A stretch of 64,000 nucleotides of DNA from Imbricaverruca yamaguchii (GCA_034440575.1 JAOTOL010001283.1:372001-436000), one strand, 5' to 3'; positions 43,146 through 55,740 are shown, numbered from the stretch's first letter. Notes: a model not told the origin generated them from the letters alone. Numbers and translations are program-made.

Positions 43146-43449
43146 GGGGTGAACGTCCCGTGGAGACTGGGTCAGAGTGAGCTGAGGCTATGTTCGCCCT
43201 GGCAGTCGTGTGGCACGCCTAGTTACGGAGCGTCTCTGGAGAGTGGGGTGCTTGCTGTCGTGAGATGTTATGTGTACCGAGATGTGGCGGTACGTTGTGG
43301 TGCGCATATGGAGGCTAGACGTCTGCGGCCGCTTCGAACGCCCGTTTGTACACGAACGTGCACAACTGATTACATCGTGACCTGCAAATCATGCGTCAGT
43401 TTGGAGAAGGATGCTTGCTTCGTTATCACGGAGAGCTTGTGAACTCCAT

Positions 43450-44120
43450 AGTAGTGCTTTGAAATAATGCTTTTAACCTTAATGTCCTTATTGAAAATCA
43501 CCTGTGCAGACCATTGGCACAAATTATCAGCCACGAGTGAGGTGACGAAGCTGCTTAGCGGTAGGCAATGTCAGCATAATGTGACGAAAGCTAAATGCAG
43601 TGTCGTCTTCTGATTTGATACCAGTTATACTGATGCTGGGAGCACCGTGTATTCATGCATTCAGGATTGAGAGAGTAGGGAACAAATATAATACGCACCA
43701 CGTTTGAAGAGAAACATTTTCAAAACCCAAGAAAGATATAGCACCTACCATTGTTTTGCGTTAGTTTTCAGCCGATGTAACCGTGGAAAAATCCGGGTGG
43801 TTGGTGATTAAACTCACGGGAAAGGCCTAACGGAAGCCATGGTGGCTCTAGCTACATTCTCCCAGAGTGTGTCCCTGTACCGACGTCTCGTGGCATCTGA
43901 CAATGGGTTTCAAAGACCAGGTAATGTCAGGTTTAGCTTATCACGCGCACGTCCGGGGGCAGATATCTGCCCCTCCGCTTTTTCCTCATTTGCCGCCAAA
44001 CTAATCGGGTTAGCAAGGTCAAACCTCGCATAGCTGTTCATTCGTCTTTTCCGCATATCCTCATACATTTGTAATCCTGGGTCATCTCAGGTCAGGTCAC
44101 CAGGTCAGGCGAAGTGACCC
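43450..44120. other. No recognisable gene
   Basis: AT-rich transition out of the GC-rich gene end. No domain, repeat or RNA gene was recognised. The last bases (44090-44127) already carry AGGTCA words of the following repeat. Confidence 0.4.
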
Positions 44121-44127
44121 AACTATA

Positions 44128-44945
44128 CTCGGAGTTCTAGGTGGCATAACTTCCACAATAATTGGGCGATTTATTTCAAACTTATAACATGTCATGATCT
44201 CATCACGGACCATAATATGTATATCGGTTTTGTCGTAGCATTGACCTTAGGTCAGGTCGCGGCCATGGCTTCCCCATTATAGGGCTATGGTAAAATATAC
44301 AAATGTTCCATGGTTACATATTTGCGCTCGGAATGATCTCACAACGGTTGTGGCATGTAGATGGAAGCTATGCTCAATGTTACCGCTGACATTTTGACCA
44401 ATGACCCCACCAAGGTCTCGGGTCACCTGAGATCACTACACATTTCTGCGCATTATATCGCACTGTATTGAGCTAGAAGGCTGAAATTACCCTCATTGTG
44501 CCTGTATCGCCAAGACGTATCGATTAATGCATTACATGACCTCCCTAGGCGACTTGATGACCTTGACCTGAGGTCATGCCTTCATGACCATGACCTGAGT
44601 TTCAGTTGATCTGACCTTAAATTACACCGCCTATTGTCGGTAGCGCATTTCAAGGACTGTCGAATAGCGTTCGCCGTTTGTTTCTATCTGTTGCAGGTCC
44701 TGAGATATGTGTGAATATCTGAGTCCCACCTGATCTGATCGAATTTCACCTATGATGACCCAATGACCTGAATGTTGACCTGGGCGAAAAAAAAATAACG
44801 GAAACACTTTCGATAGAGCCCGTCACCAGCTATCCAACGCCGTTTTCCGTTTGTCGATAGCTAGCATATTTCTAGAGATTTTATGAGGCAGACATCTGCC
44901 GCCGGACATGCGGAGTTGGCGCGGACCTACGGACGTGCGAGTGCT
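44128..44945 (+). repeat. Dispersed AGGTCA-rich repeat, copy 2
   Basis: Second copy of the 22735-23545 repeat, same orientation, with matching ends. It includes TGACCTTAGGTCAGGTC (about 44240) and ATGACCTTGACCTGAGGTCAT (about 44556-44576). Substitutions and small indels distinguish it from copy 1. Confidence 0.8.
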
Positions 44946-46145
44946 ATGGCTCCATACATCAAAATAAATAAAATATGTCAAGTGTTGGTTGGCTATTGGG
45001 GTCCATGGACGCGTCGACCGATAGTGAACGCATGCTGACGTCACGAAGAACCGAGACGGCCAGATCAGGAGACATCATCCAGAGAACGGGCGCAGCGGTG
45101 GTGGCGTCCCGAAGAACCACACGAGGTGATGGCCACATGACGAGACATGGACGGGTCTCAAGGATTCAAGGACGGCCGCATTTTTGCACATTTTTAGCTA
45201 CATGAACGTAGCGGACGCCAACGTATAGCTTAAGGAATGTTTCGAGGTCTCGGCGCATGACTGCTTTGTTGAACTGAAGTCATGGTGAAGTTATTTAGAA
45301 GCCAAGAAGTTATATACTAATGAGACCGCCGTACCGCTTAAATCGTTCCCATGTCGTACGATTTGCATTCTAGTTTTGACTTTGTGACCCAATTATCGCC
45401 ACAACGCCACGTGATACGATAGTGACACATGAGAAGCAAAACACACATGAGTTGTTTATTTTCAAAATCAATTAGCGCTATCGGGAGAAATCGCCAAACA
45501 TCCATGGCCAGAGGTAGGGCAATGAGTTTACACTTACGATTGACAGCGTACAACTCCACAATGCCGATATACATGGAGAGCAATAATATTCAAATCAGCG
45601 TGTTGGTGACGTAACTCATAGTGATAAAATGTTGAATTTGTTTTGTTTTATCCCGGTATACACTTGTTCACTTGATGTAAGTGTATTTTCAGCCCGAGAA
45701 ATCCGACAGAACACCTTTGGTCGGTATATTAACCAAGACAAAAGGAAAGTTCATGACCGTTAGCCACCCTATTTTTTTCTATGTCGTATAGCGACCATTT
45801 CAGATTAAGCGTGATTGACTTGCTCCGCGACCGGGTGCATGCACTCTATGAATGGCGTGTTGCCAACTTGCACCGAACCAATGCTGCATTTACCGAGCAT
45901 ATGTACAAACTGTTTGTTTGGCATGCGGGGACAGCGGCGTACCCACGACCTTCGTTATGGGAGGGCAAGCGGATCTGAAAGGGGCCATCCTACCAGGTTT
46001 TGAAAGGTCATCGAATCTATGCCACCATATATTCACAGGGAACCTCTTTCATTGAAATAATTGTTTCAGTATCGATGCATTGTTTTAGCTCGAAGCATTC
46101 CGAGAGCCTTTAGACGAAATTTCAAGAGCTGCCGTGGCCTCCGGG
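44946..46145. other. No recognisable gene
   Basis: Small open frames at 44975-45205 (plus) and 45583-45338 (minus) show no recognisable domain. No repeat family was identified. Confidence 0.35.
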
Positions 46146-46149
46146 TCGG

Positions 46150-46720
46150 GTTGAACTTTTCCTGGCCAGATGTGGGCTTTGGATCCTGGCACAACCAATA
46201 ACGGCCCGGTGTGATTTTCAGGGGACCGGGCGACTTTATGCGACCCCCATCGCGACTTTCAGGTGTCCAGACTTTTTTGTGTGCTTCAATGCAATTTCCA
46301 CGAGCCCGACGTGACACTTTGTTAGCACCAGCATAATTTTCACTGGACCAGGGTGACTTTGGGCCCCAGTGTGATTCTCAGGGGCCTGCACGACTTTTCC
46401 GAGCCCTAGTGAGATATTCAGGGGCCCCGGCCAGATGAGGCTCCAGTGTGATTTTTATGGACCCCGGCGTCACTGTTGGAGGCTAGCGTGACTTTCAGGT
46501 GCACACGCGACTTTTTGGGGGCCCAGTGTGATTTTCAGAGGCCCCAGCATGATTTTCAGGGGCCTTCTTGGGGCTCACAGCGTGGTTTTCATGGACCCAG
46601 CACGCTTTTGGAAACCAATGTGATTTTCAGGGACCCCGGTGCGACTTTTGTGAGTTCCCAGTTGGATTTATAGGTCCTCCTAATACATTTTCAAACCTCG
46701 GCACGATTCTTGGGGCCCTA
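46150..46720. repeat. Degenerate minisatellite, alternating GTGATTTTCAGGGGCCC / GCGACTTTTGGGGCCC words
   Basis: About 14 irregular double units of roughly 38-42 bases. Words like CAGTGTGATTTTCAG, GGGGCCCC and GCGCGACTTT(T/G) recur in order. The same theme occurs at 21480-21660. Confidence 0.65.
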
Positions 46721-47150
46721 CGACATCTTAGAGGGTGGGCAATTGTACCATTTGCCCCATCCTTGGACACGTCACTGTAAGACAATACAATTATTTGATA
46801 ACATTATTTACTGAACATGTAATGACATATTTAAGCTCCATACCCACTGCAGACAAAGGCCCTTAAACTCAAATGACTAACAAACTCATATCATTATCAT
46901 CATCTTCATCATAGCGTCTATTGCAATCATTATACAGTTATTTTGGACATTCTCTCAGAGTAGTGCAGAAGCACTAGGTGCTTAAATCATGGAACCTATC
47001 TGAAGTTGTGGATTGATATTTTAGCAAAATTTAAACATTAGCACACTCTTCTCAATCTGATATTTTCAGATATATCCCTAACCGCCAACGCCACAGATCA
47101 CCTGTGAAGCCACCGCCCAATCCGGCATGGGTCGCGACCACAATTTAGTG
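46721..47150. other. No recognisable gene
   Basis: AT-rich DNA with a small (ATC)n-like run (ATCATTATCATCATCTTCATCAT, about 46891-46913). Nothing else. Confidence 0.5.
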
Positions 47151-49260
47151 CAACTTTAGGCCAATTAACTGATTAGCAATGTTAGTTCATGTCAAATCTA
47201 TGAGTTTTGAATACAAAGTTGCGAAAATGACAAGCCACCACCCAACCGTCGTTTTCGCTCAATGCGTCCCCATGTAGCAGGATACGAAGCTTGGTTAGTG
47301 GCTGGAATTCTGAAAAATTCTGGGAAGGATGTTGTGAAATGTTGTTGAATAGTTTATTTCGAGGGTGAATGTGATTTGGGCAATCTAGAATTAGATGCCG
47401 GACATTTTCGTTTTGATAGCCGCAAAAACATTCGGGAGATCCACGCTTTTGAATTCGAAATAGATGGGAGTTTAGATGAGACATATCAACCCGAAGTCTG
47501 GTATGAAGTGAGTTGCCTTTCTTTGTTCCAAGTGTATAATTTTGGTGGACTGGGTACACCGAACTCCTGCGCAATCGCTTTTTTGAAGGAAATGTGGGAG
47601 TGACAGCGTGTATTTTCGTTTAGGTTGTTCCAAAGACGTCCAGTAGCTGGGAAGAACGAATTTTTAGAGGATGATGTTTGGTTTGCAGCTACTGTGTGAT
47701 GGCTGGCGTTACATAGTTCTCTGCCTATCTCATGCACACGTGTTTGAGGTATGATAGTATTGATATAGTTCGATATGTTCTGTTCTGAGTTGCTTAATAT
47801 ATGATAAAGTAGCAGATTGTGTATGCGTCGTCTGGTATATAATGAGGTCCATCCTAGGTCAAGTCGAATTTTGTCCGTAGGTGATCTAAAGAGTGTCGCG
47901 GTTACTAGCTGTCCTGCTCTGGCTTGTTGAGTCTCTAATCGTGTTGCATTTTGGATTGTAATTTGTCCATCGTAAATAGCACCACAATAGTCAAAGTGAG
48001 GTCTGATGTATGTGGTGTATATATGATCTAGAATCGGTCTGGGTATATATTCTGCAATAGGATACAGTGGACCAAGTGCTCTGTTAATTTTTGTTGGCAA
48101 ATTTTGATTATGTGCTAGTGAAAGTGATGATCGTGGGACAGGGTAAGTCCGAGATGGATATGTATGTCATGCATTGGTATGCTACCGTCTCCAAATGTTA
48201 GTGCCGGCGGGCTGTGCTGATGTTTGTGCGAAAATGCTTGTTGAATTGTTTTCGAAGTGTTGAAGGTGATTGCCCATTCTTGGCCATATTTATGTATTGC
48301 GTCTGAGTCACGTTGAAGTGTCCGTTGTACAGCCTTAATGTTGATAGTCATGTGAGAGGCATACAGCGAAGTGTCATCAGCGAATAAGAGAATGCGATGT
48401 AATGTACGTTTTGATAGTTCGTCAAGATACATTAGTGCTAATAGGGGTCTTAGGGCAGAACCATGTGGAGATCCCGCATTTATAATTTTGATCGTTGAAA
48501 AAGCATCACCGATCCGTACTCGTCGTCTTCTGTTTAGTAGGTATTATTGTAACCAGTCATGGAGTGAGTCGGTAAGTCCGAATTGATTTTTTCATTTGAA
48601 AAGGAGCCCTTTGTGCCAGATCTCATAAAAATAACTGGAAATATCGAGATACATGGCAGCAAACTCCTGTCCAGAGTCCAGTGATTTCTATAGGTTGTGT
48701 GTCAGGTAAAGTAGCTGCTTTTCTGCGCTATGGCAGAGACGATACCCACTCAGTCGATCTGTAAGTTGAGAATGTTGTAAGAATTGAGTAAGATGGTGGT
48801 AAATATGTCGATAGACGATCTTCTCGAAAATTTTTGACAATGCTGAGGGAATACTTATGGGGCGATAGTATGTGTAGTCTGATGGTGGCTCTTTATGTTT
48901 GTATACTGGTATAATGTCTGCTTCTTTGAATCTGCTGGGGTAAATGCCTTCCGCAAGTGATTTATTAAATAACATTGAGAGAGGTTCTGAGATTATAATG
49001 ACAGATAATTTTAAAAGTTTGACTGGAATTTGATCTCGACCAGTGGATATATTTGCACATAGGGACTTGATTATTCTTAGAACTACTTGTTCGTCAGTTT
49101 GAATACCTCCCAGAGTAGGCACTGTAGTCGAATTATCATGAGCTGGGACCTGATGTGCATCAGGTATGCTCAGTGTAGATTGTGAAGCAAAGTAATTATT
49201 TAGTAGCATAGCTTCGCCATAATCGTGTGCCAGTACATTTCCGTCAGGTCTTTCGAGCGG
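47150..49260 (-). mobile_element. LINE (CR1/L2-related or Jockey-like), 5'-truncated, minus strand
   Basis: Minus-strand RT and C-terminal region over 2.1 kb in four frames: LLNNYFASQSTL through ISTGRDQIPVKLLK and YRPISIPSALSKIFEKIV (49209-48688), RILLFADDTSLYA (48432-48115), LDHIYTTYIRPHFDYCGAIYDG and the W-N-L-N-E-N block (48100-47486), and a terminal CFCGYQNENVRHLILDC zinc-like motif (47574-47182). The endonuclease is missing. FADD is the active-site form. The terminal C-x-C...H-x4-C motif distinguishes it from the two other LINE families here. Confidence 0.85.
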
Positions 49261-50120
49261 TGGTACCGTATCTTGTCTGATTCGTCCTCAGTAGCCCTTC
49301 AGAAACTCGACACCCAGAAGGCCTGTTTCAACACAGCAGCCTGTCGAATTCCCAAGGAACTTGCTATATGGGGTTGTCTAGGGCCGAGAATACGAATTTG
49401 AACTTTTTAGGCCCCTAGGTCCCGCGGTTTGTACGTCTCGATGACGTCATATGCTGACTCTCTGCTCACTGCAAATTTCAATGCGATATAACTCAGAGGT
49501 TTACAATTATTTTTCCATTCTGTGAAATGTTTTGTAAAGCAGACGTAGTATGGTATTGCATAATGTTTTTATGAATTTTTACATCCATGTTTTATATATT
49601 TTTTACATTATATATTTTATATATCATTTTTAGAAAAATGTATACGTGTCGACTTTCAACAAACGTCCATATTCTGGTTATCCGTGCAATTCTGTATGCT
49701 AAACAATGAACGATAGAGTGGGCGCACTCTTGGGACACCGTCAGAAAAATAGCAAAAAACATACCACCTGATGTGCCTCCATTTGGAGTAGCGTTGTGAA
49801 GAGCTGAACGCGAGCGTGGCTGGTGGATCCAGTGAGAGTGGGGATTGGGCGGAGATATGGGGGAGGAACATGGGCGTCGCCACCGGGGGTGTCAGGGGAG
49901 GTCGGACCCCCCACTTTGAAAACTATGGGGTCGACCCAAAACAACCGGTCAACAATACAAACACCGAACATCCGACATCGCCCCCCCCCCGTCACAGCAT
50001 TTTTCCTTAAAACTACCAGACATTAATACACAACCGGTCAACAATACAATCACCAGACACCGATCCGACATCGCTTCCCCCCCGGTCTAGAAGTCCTGGG
50101 CCTGGACTGGCCCCACTAAA
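49261..50120. other. No gene; short direct repeat in 49930-50090
   Basis: AT-rich, then C/G-rich DNA. The 20-bp word AACCGGTCAACAATACAA plus flanking TCCGACATCGC occurs twice (about 49941 and 50032), a partial duplication with polymorphic C-runs. No domain. Confidence 0.5.
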
Positions 50121-50839
50121 CCGAGTGGCTAGATCCGTCCCTGGGACCGACCCCCAAATAAAAATCCGTGGCAACGCCCTTGGGGGGGGGGGAAACCAGA
50201 GTTTCTGTGGGCTGCGTCAGTCGTGCACAATGAGTGGCAACTTTATGGGAAGAGGGACTGAGGGGGTGGTTCAGGGCACTGTACAGTGTAAAATGGTGTC
50301 CCTTGCGATATAATAGGATGCCCCACGCGACTGAACCGATAGAAATTCGACTTCCTCTGGATTTTTATATTGAACACATTATCCGGGCTTCCAAGGAATG
50401 CGTCGGCGAAAGGTTTATTTTCGTTTGACCACAGTTTTCACTAGTTTGAATATTGGGGTCCGCGAAGTCGCATATGCGGCTACCTGAGTCGCGCTTCTGG
50501 GTCGAAAACAGTGGAAGCTCCTCGTGTCCTTCACAAGTTTTTTTTTCTGAAGCGAAACGCTGTGACAGCATTGTGGCTGTCTTCTCGATGTCCCCCTGGG
50601 AGACGTAGATGAATTCGATCCCTGTGGGACGAAATTTTCATCAGCTCCCTTGCAAGTATTTGTCATCCCGATCGCACAATCTTCGATCTTTTCAGCATTT
50701 CACATATGCAATATTTTTTACGAATATCTAGAAAACGGGTAAGAAATGCGCTACTTTCACTCGCCCTTTGACTTGTGTCATAGTGAACGGACAATTTATT
50801 TGTTTCTAAAGACCAGTTCTTGATCCTGGGTAACCAGTG

Positions 50840-51540
50840 AAGGCTTAGGTATATTGAGCTGATGTACCCTGAATACACAAAATCCCGCGAAAATTAGAAT
50901 CTGACAGAAAATTGCTAAAAATGGCGCCAGGTGGTGCTAATAAAAAATGATTTTTGCACTTGGGAACAGTACCTGATATGTGTGTCGAGCAGAAGTTAAA
51001 CATAGCTTCCGGGGTCAATATCTGGCCTCCGTCTGGCCGCTGAATGCTTGCCCTTGCCCTCAGGCGTTTCACGGTCCCACCTACGCCGTCGCATGGACCT
51101 TTTCCATGGCAGGTGGCAAAATAATGCCACTCACAGTCAACGTTGAAGTCGTGCTTGTGCGGGCACATGTACCTTATATCATGTTTATTCGTGTATTGTG
51201 CTGCACAATATTCGTGTATTGTCTGTAAAGTAATGCACCTTTCTGACATTTTCATTCTCGGATTTCATCCATTCCAGAACCTTTGTTTGGAACGCGTAAA
51301 CTGGGGCTGCATTGTGGTGCAGATCGTCATTTATTACGCAATAGCTTTTGGTTTGCAGTGACCCGTCTGGGACTCGCGTTGTAACGACGAATGGATGGAC
51401 AGTGGCCTGTGCGTTCTCCCAAAGCTTTGAAGCTTCATTGCGTACGAGGTGCCTGGGTCCTTGAATTTGGCTACTAGTTCCTCCATCATGCTCTCATGCT
51501 CATGCTCATTTCTAAATCGCTTACTTTGTCCTCGGCTTCC
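50840..51540 (-). pseudogene. Fragment of an unclassified invertebrate transposase-like gene
   Basis: Minus strand. One frame reads VHPFVVTTRVPDGSLQTKSY, CVINDDLHHNAAPVYAF and KVHYFTD. After a frameshift near 51220 another reads CAAQYTNKHDI and CEWHYFATCHGKGPCDGVGG, TVKRLRARASIQRP and ILTPEAMFNFCSTHISGT. I recall this combination (..FSDG..AAQYKN.., WHFFATSHGKGPCDGxGGTVKR) from a dispersed family of uncharacterised invertebrate proteins that looks RNase H-fold-like and is often multi-copy. I cannot give it a formal name. It is truncated on both sides. The start of the BEL 5' LTR lies just upstream (51560). Confidence 0.5.
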
Positions 51541-51559
51541 GGTTCGTTTATCTGACGCC

Positions 51560-51772
51560 TAGTTCGGACGCCTAGCTGTTCGGCTGTTTTTGTGAAACCT
51601 TGGATGCGTATGGAGCCGGATGGGAGAGGTGCCTGCTAGTATTTGTTATTGGCAGCAGCGGTGCTGCTGCCATATTTCGTTGCGCGCCGTGATTGTACCG
51701 ATGTGTCGTGTGTTGTTTTGTTGGCGAGGCCAGCAGTGGAAACTGGGCGTTGGCCGAAGGTGGTTGTGGCTT
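51560..51772 (+). repeat. BEL 5' LTR, left part
   Basis: Matches 62507-62725 of the 3' LTR from GTTCGGACGCCTAGCTGTTC to GTGGTTGTGGCTT, where a CR1 tail begins. Starts TAGTTCGG where the other LTR has TGTTCGG. Confidence 0.85.
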
Positions 51773-52247
51773 AAAGACATAAAGACATAAAGACATAAAA
51801 GATTAGTGCAACTATGAGCCACGAGGGCCCTTCTTGGTTGCACTCTGTACACTGAACCAGTTGCCCACCAAATCTGTCAATCAGCCCTCCCTGTAATACT
51901 GAAAAGCAAGACCTCTATTCTTATAATGATTGTCTGTGCTGTTTTTAAAGATCTTCAATGTGCTGCTACTGACAATGTTTTCTGGCAGCTGGTTCCAGTG
52001 TTCTACTACCCTGTTGGTGAAGAAAGTTTGCCTCAACCTTGTTCTGCTGTGGTTCACTTTAATTTTGAATTTATGACCTCTAATTGCATCATTTCTGTTC
52101 AATTCAAACATTTCCCCAAGGTTTCCACTCTCCAGGTCATGGACAAATTTAAAGACTTCGATGAGATCTCAGCTCAGCCTTCTATATCTAAGTGAAAACA
52201 TATTCAATTTCTTCAATATTTCCTCATATGCCAGGTTGCTTATGCCA

Positions 52248-53541
52248 TTAACCATTTTTGTAGCCCTCCTTTGTAATCTCTAAAAGCCAACAATCTTTTT
52301 CATAGCTAGGAGACCAAGCTTGGATGCAGTATTCCAAATGTGGCCTGACGTATGCACAGTAAAGGTTCCTGATCACTTCCTCACTTCTGTATGATACATT
52401 CCTATGTATTGCCCCGATCATTCTCAGTGCCTTCTTCCTGGCTTCCTTGGTCTGTTCTGATGCCCCCAGTTTTGTGTTTAGAATAACACCTAAATCCTTC
52501 TCCTGTTGAGTCACTGATAGCACTTGGCCACCCATCAAGTATGGAGCCTTCATATGCTGCTTACCTACATGCATGATTTTGCACTTACCAAAATTAAATT
52601 TCCTTTCCCATTGTTCGGACCACTTCACAAGTTCGTCTAAGTCTTTTTGCAGCGAGATATGCTCATCTTGACCTGTTATTGCCCTAAAGACCTTCAAATC
52701 ATCCGCAAATTTCAAACCTTTACTGCTTAGGCCACTTTCAATGTTATTTACAAATATAATGAACAGTAGTGGACCCAGTACTGACCCCTGGGAACTCCAC
52801 TTAGAACATTTTGCCATCATGACTTTGTACCATTTAGCATCACTCTTTGCTGTCTATCTGAAGGCCACAACTCTATCCATTTTAAGATCCTACCTGCAAT
52901 ACCATGGGACTGAAGCTGTATCATTAACCGTTTATGGGGTACCTTGTCAAAGGCCTTACTGAAGTAAGATATGCTACATCAACCTGATTTCCCTGATCAA
53001 ATTGTTCTGTGGCGAAGTTCAAAAAGTCCAAGAGGTTTGTAGGACACGATCGTCCTTTTCTAAACCCATGTTGAGTATCTTCAATCAATCTGCTACCTTC
53101 CAGATAACTAACTATTCTATCCTTGATAATTGATTCGAGTACCTTGCAGACTAGGGATGTGAGACTTACTAGCCTATAGTTTTCAACTTTCCCTCTTTCT
53201 CCTTTCTTTAAAATAGGAACTACATTTGCCCTTTTCCAATCGGTTGAAATTTCATTTTGTGAAACTGACCTACAAAATATTATTTTAAGTGGAAATGCCG
53301 GTTCCTTTTCAGTTTCCCGCAACACCCTAGCATAAATACCGCCAGGTCCTGCTGCCTTGTTTGGCTTTATTTTCCTGATATGATTGTAAACAACATCACT
53401 ATCAATGAAATCAACATCATTTGTCAGATCCCATGTCACTAAACTATGGTGTACGGTCGGCAGATTGGTCATGTATTCCAATGTAAACACTGATTTAAAC
53501 TGCTTGCTCAGCTCCTCAACCATCTCACTATCCTCACCCAA
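52248..53541 (-). pseudogene. CR1 ORF2 linker and reverse transcriptase
   Basis: The frame 53541-52924 runs from SEMVEELSKQFKSVFT through RKIKPNKAAGPGGIYARVL, VVPILKKGERGKVENYRLVS, KVLESIIKDRIVSYLEG and QHGFRKGRSCPTNLLDFL. It breaks near 52960 and resumes at 52820-52248 with QGSVLGPLLFIIFVNNIE and KFADDLKVFRAI. This copy keeps the segment deleted from the copy at 15850. The active site is FADD. The C-terminal part follows in a further frame to 51881. Confidence 0.88.
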
Positions 53542-53864
53542 TGTAGTCCCGTTTACTTCCAGTGGACCAATTGTGCTAGAAACTACTCAGCTTGTAGAAA
53601 CTAAAGAACTTTTTACTGTCCCCATTACAGTTTCTAGCTAAATCCAGTTCTTTTGCTCGCTTTGCTGCTCTGGTTTTTTGCTTCATAGTGTCTCTAGCTT
53701 TTCGATACGCCTTTAGATTGACGACATTTGAGGCTTATTTAAAGACTCTAAATGCAGTTTTCTTAGCCTTAATTGCTTTTATCAAGTCTGGTGTAAGCCC
53801 TGCTGGCTTTCTGCACTTCTTTTGCGTCTTTGCGTTTGTGGGACATGTCTAATCTGAATTTCCT

Positions 53865-54660
53865 TTAAGTAAGATTTGAACTTTTCCACATTTCACAGGC
53901 ATTTAAATTGGAGAATTGGTCTTCCCATCTGATGGCACTTAAAGCCGCTCTCATGCAGTCAAAGTCTGCTCTTTTGAAATTTGGAACCGTTACCAAATTA
54001 TCCTGAATAATTTCCCCTACGTGTGCCTTGAATCTAACTATGTTATGGTCACTTCTTCCCAGAGTTTCTCCTACAGTCAAGTCTTGAACCAAGTCATTTA
54101 AATCCGAGAATATAAGGTCCAAGAATGAGCCATGCCTGGTAGGTTCCGATACAAACTGGTGTAAGAACAGGTCCTCTTCAAGGCATTTCCTAAGCATTTT
54201 GCATGATGGGGAGCTAACACCAGCATTCTCATAACCTTTTAGATTAAAGTCACCAAGAATAAGGCACTTCCTCTTAAAGTTTCTACTGATTTCCTCACAA
54301 ATCACCTTTTCAAGCTCCAGTTGCAGAGAATGTGTCAGGGTTGCTGATCGGTAGAAAGCTCCTATTCTCAGAGTATTGCTGTTGCCTTTTTCCCACAGTG
54401 ACATCAAGCCAAATGGACTTCACAGACACATTTTTATTCCCACCTGCTACTTTTTGAGAACTGAATAATCTATTCACATAGAGCATTACACCACCCCCTT
54501 TCATTGCTGGACCCCTATTGCACGAAAACATATTGTATCCCTGGATCTCGTAGTCCTGCAAGTTATCTCCAAAATTTCCTTCACTGACCCATGCCTCCGT
54601 AATGCAAATAAAATCTGGTTCCTCCTCAGCAACATAACATCTGAACTCATCAAATATGGA
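53865..54660 (-). pseudogene. CR1 ORF2 endonuclease
   Basis: Two frames give a nearly complete endonuclease: DFICITEAWV (catalytic Glu, about 54610), YNMFSCNRGPAMKGGGVMLYV, then RIGAFYRSA, CLILGDFNLKGYENAG, GSFLDLIFSD and GRSDHNIVRFKA. All key words of the AP-endonuclease fold (E, GDFN, D, SDH) are present. A frameshift near 54400 and another near 53880 separate it from the linker and RT. Confidence 0.85.
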
Positions 54661-55069
54661 CCGGATACTCCGGATAATCGCTACCTCCTATACTGTCAGT
54701 TAATTATCTGAGTACCTCAAGAAAAGCAGAAACTATTAAACAATGTGTTTTTTAATAAATAAGTAAACAAAATGTCTAATCTAATTGTCTTCCACACAAA
54801 TAGACAACTATATAAAAATCCCTTTTCATATCACTTATGGCTAGATAGAAAAATGAACAGTCACACAGCACTTATGAATACCCCCAACTTACTACCAATT
54901 AAACTCTACCATAAACTTCAACACCAAACACACTATGCACAACAAAAATAAATAAAGTATGTTAGGATAGTGTGGATGTTGTCTAATGTACTTATGAAAT
55001 CTACACACTTGTAATATCTCCTACTACAGAAATCGAAGCGTCGAGAACACGCCTAAAGCCACGAGCCCA

Positions 55070-55465
55070 CGCCTAACAAGAAGATGGCGCAAGGCAGCGT
55101 CGCTAGGTTAATATAGTATAGTTTGCGTGCTACGAAAATGCTTATCAGATGAAAACTAATGAAATATAATCACAGAGGTAATTGCTAAGCACCTATCCAC
55201 AGCTTAGATTAGAGTACTGCCCTGTTTTGCAACGACTTATCCGGAAACCTGGAGCTCCAACGGGCCTCGCCTAACAAGAAGATGGCGCACAGCAGCGTCG
55301 CTAGGTTAATTTAGTATAGTTTGCGTGCTACGAAAATGCTTATCAGATAAAAACTAATGAAATATAATCACATAAGTAATTGCTAAACACCTATCCACAG
55401 CTTAGACTAGAATACTGCCCTGTTCTGCAACGACTTATCTGGAAACCTGGAGCTCCAACGGACGT
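55070..55465 (-). repeat. Tandem 198-bp units (x2) in the CR1 5' UTR
   Basis: Copies at 55070-55267 and 55268-55465 each start CGCCTAACAAGAAGATGGCG and end GGAAACCTGGAGCTCCAACG, with about 95 percent identity by eye. Relative to the minus-strand CR1 they lie upstream of ORF2, like the promoter monomers of some other LINEs. Confidence 0.85.
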
Positions 55466-55656
55466 CCTCCCACCGCGACACCTGGCGGCAAACTTTCTAA
55501 CAGGCATTCATTGCATTAAAGGGGAATGGTAGGCTTTTCCAAATCACTGGTATACTGTTCTGTTCTAGGTTGCCAATTGTGTGGTTGCTATCTCAAAATG
55601 AGGTGTGTCAGACTTCCCAGTCTGGATACCGCCGCCGTCTTAAAACTTTTTCATTA

Positions 55657-55725
55657 GGCTTAATACAGTCTGCGGTACTTCGAGTTCTCCCGAGACAAAG
55701 GAACAGGGAATAGAAATCCAGAACA
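55657..55725 (+). repeat. BEL 5' LTR, right part (with duplicated GGCTT)
   Basis: Resumes the LTR after the CR1 insertion: GGCTT (55657-55661, target duplication), TACAGTCTGCGGTACTTCGAG, and on to CCAGAACA at 55725, matching the end of the 3' LTR at 62783. Confidence 0.85.
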
Positions 55726-55740
55726 TGGTGCCGAAACCAG
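55726..55740 (+). other. Primer-binding site, BEL element
   Basis: TGGTGCCGAAACCAG directly follows the LTR end. Starting with TGG, complementary to a tRNA CCA end, is typical of a PBS. I did not identify the tRNA. Confidence 0.6.

Larger units (their letters stand above)
51773..55656 (-). mobile_element. CR1-type LINE, near full length, inserted in the BEL 5' LTR
   Basis: The longest CR1 copy (3.88 kb). Minus strand: a 1 kb 5' UTR with two 198-bp tandem units, an endonuclease (from about 54660), a reverse transcriptase (53541-52248), a C-terminal region (to 51881), a 3' UTR and a (CTTTATGT)3 tail at 51773-51800. It is flanked by a 5-bp target duplication GGCTT (51768-51772 and 55657-55661). 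No ORF1 was seen. It carries frameshifts near 53870-53560, 52930 and 52240. Confidence 0.92.
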
